Shown here in pieces: positions 5,675 through 6,411 of a stretch of DNA of 6,411 bases. The notes beneath the pieces were generated by a model. That model saw nothing but the letters and a program-made list of their open reading frames with translations, was not told the origin of the DNA and did no database searches. The DNA lies in assembly GCA_016784245.1 (NCBI GenBank), contig JADHVA010000040.1, forward strand, positions 1 through 6,411. The letters run 5' to 3'. Position 1 is the first letter of the stretch. Each line of letters begins with the position of its first letter. The translations under genes and the position numbers were made by a program. This stretch comes from Nanobdellota archaeon. GTDB taxonomy: Archaea; Nanobdellota; Nanobdellia; SCGC-AAA011-G17; GW2011-AR17.

Positions 5675-5872
5675 ATGAAAATAGAAAAATTCAAGGTTGG
5701 AGGCATGCACTGTAAAAGTTGTGAGATGCTAATAAAAGACTCATTAGAAGATTTAGGTGTTAAAGATATTTCTTTTATCAATAATGAAATTACTATAACA
5801 TTTGATGAATCTAAAATTTCTCTTGAGACAATAAAAAAAGTAATTGAAAAAGAAGGTTATAAAGTAGAATGA
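5675..5872 (+). CDS. Heavy-metal-associated (HMA) domain protein, CopZ-like metallochaperone
   Basis: This 65-residue protein is a single HMA (Atx1/CopZ) domain of normal full length. It has GMHCKSC at residues 10-16, with Cys13 and Cys16 as the metal ligands. The expected beta-alpha-beta-beta-alpha-beta pattern follows: IEKFKVGGM, then CEMLIKDSLEDL, VKDISFI, EITITFDES, SLETIKKVIEKEG and the final strand YKVE. Such proteins bind Cu(I), or sometimes Zn or other soft metals, in the cytoplasm and pass the metal to partner HMA domains on transporters. The next gene, whose ATG overlaps this stop (ATGA), begins with its own HMA domain and is the obvious partner or client. Metal choice cannot be read from sequence; copper is most common for GMxCxxC. 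A separate gene duplicated from the neighbouring HMA domain is likely, although the two are well diverged. Confidence 0.9.
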   Translation: MKIEKFKVGGMHCKSCEMLIKDSLEDLGVKDISFINNEITITFDESKISLETIKKVIEKEGYKVE

Positions 5873-6411
5873 AAAAAGAAACTTTCAAAGTAGAAGGCAT
5901 GGTTTGTGAATCTTGTGAAAAGATTATTAAAAAACAAGTTATGGATTTAGATGGCATTCAAGATTTCAAAATAAATTATAAAACTTCAAAAGCAGAAGTA
6001 ACATTTGATCCGGATTTAATTAGTTTAGAAAATATACAATCAAAAATTACAGAAAAAGGTTATTCTTGTGATCAAAATAATTCAAAAAGAAAATACTGGG
6101 CTTGGGGATTTGCAATTGTCGGAATAGTTATAGCATTATATTTTTTAATTCATTTAACCAGTGCGATTCAATTACCTGAAATAAGTTCAGGAATGGGTTA
6201 TGGTTTATTATTTGTTGTTGGTTTGTTAACTGGTTTTCATTGTATTAGTATGTGTGGTGGTTTTGTTGTTTCATACACTGCAAAAGATACAGAAGCTGGA
6301 AAGAAAGTTTACAAGTCACATTTTATGTATGGATTAGGTAAAACAATTTCTTATACTTTAATCGGTGCATTTTTCGGACTTTTAGGTTCAATAATTGCAT
6401 TCACTCCTATG
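5869..6411 (+). CDS. HMA-DsbD_2 (SafE/UreH-like) membrane metal transport protein, 3'-partial
   Basis: This frame starts at the ATG that overlaps the preceding TGA and is open to the right edge: 181 residues seen, the rest missing. Residues 1-67 are an HMA domain with GMVCESC at 10-16 (Cys13, Cys16) and an extra Cys67 at its end. A short basic linker (NSKRK) leads to transmembrane helix 1 (about 76-96), helix 2 (about 109-131) and helix 3 (about 152-178). Helix 2 carries GFHCISMCGG at 122-131. This HCxxMCGG signature is typical of the DsbD_2/SafE-like transmembrane family, often annotated 'sulfite exporter TauE/SafE' or 'cytochrome biogenesis' protein. In this family the signature is thought to act in metal (copper) movement or thiol transfer across the membrane. 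HMA fusion and the operon partner favour metal transport. It has only weak Shine-Dalgarno support (AGAAGG about 13 bases upstream) and probably depends on coupling through ATGA. Domain call sure; substrate inferred. Confidence 0.9.
   Translation, partial: MKKETFKVEGMVCESCEKIIKKQVMDLDGIQDFKINYKTSKAEVTFDPDLISLENIQSKITEKGYSCDQNNSKRKYWAWGFAIVGIVIALYFLIHLTSAIQLPEISSGMGYGLLFVVGLLTGFHCISMCGGFVVSYTAKDTEAGKKVYKSHFMYGLGKTISYTLIGAFFGLLGSIIAFTPM

Overview
The window is about 70-80% A+T and has archaeal gene-expression signals: a TATA-like box one leaderless distance ahead of a start codon, and GGAGG-type ribosome binding sites elsewhere. It probably comes from a DPANN archaeon of the Woesearchaeota/Pacearchaeota type. 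That placement rests on the ATPase extein, whose sequence matches, from memory, the secretion/pilus ATPase of that group, and on the small membrane-anchored winged-helix regulator. It is an inference, not a database result. All recognised genes are on the + strand and use the standard code, with TAG, TAA and TGA all acting as stops.

Bases 1-4880 are one continuous reading frame that is already open at the left edge, so the gene is 5'-partial. It encodes a type II/IV secretion (GspE/PilT/FlaI/VirB11-like) hexameric ATPase interrupted by two large inteins, at 1023-2573 (517 aa) and 2742-4256 (505 aa). Removing both rebuilds an uninterrupted ATPase with Walker A, Asp box, Walker B and His box. 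Each intein starts with Ser, ends in His-Asn before an extein Thr, and carries a LAGLIDADG (DOD) homing endonuclease with both motifs. The inteins sit in the two most conserved stretches of the catalytic core, with only 56 extein residues between them.

Bases 4881-4910 are a short spacer with a probable leaderless promoter. Bases 4911-5441 encode a membrane-tethered winged-helix regulator: two transmembrane helices, an outward loop with a Cys pair and a His, a linker, and a MarR-like DNA-binding domain. The 139 bp at 5442-5580 hold a dense regulatory array: two exact 15-bp direct repeats exactly 31 bp apart, an 18-bp perfect palindrome fitted between them, a weaker inverted repeat, a promoter-like A/T stretch and a strong ribosome binding site.

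From 5581 a tightly packed operon begins: a 30-residue single-helix membrane peptide, a 65-residue free-standing heavy-metal-associated (HMA) chaperone, and an HMA-DsbD_2/SafE-type membrane protein that overlaps the chaperone by ATGA and runs off the right edge. The likely picture is a metal (probably copper) handling operon controlled by the upstream membrane-bound regulator through the repeat array. The regulatory link is inferred from layout; the HMA and membrane-protein calls come from clear motifs.
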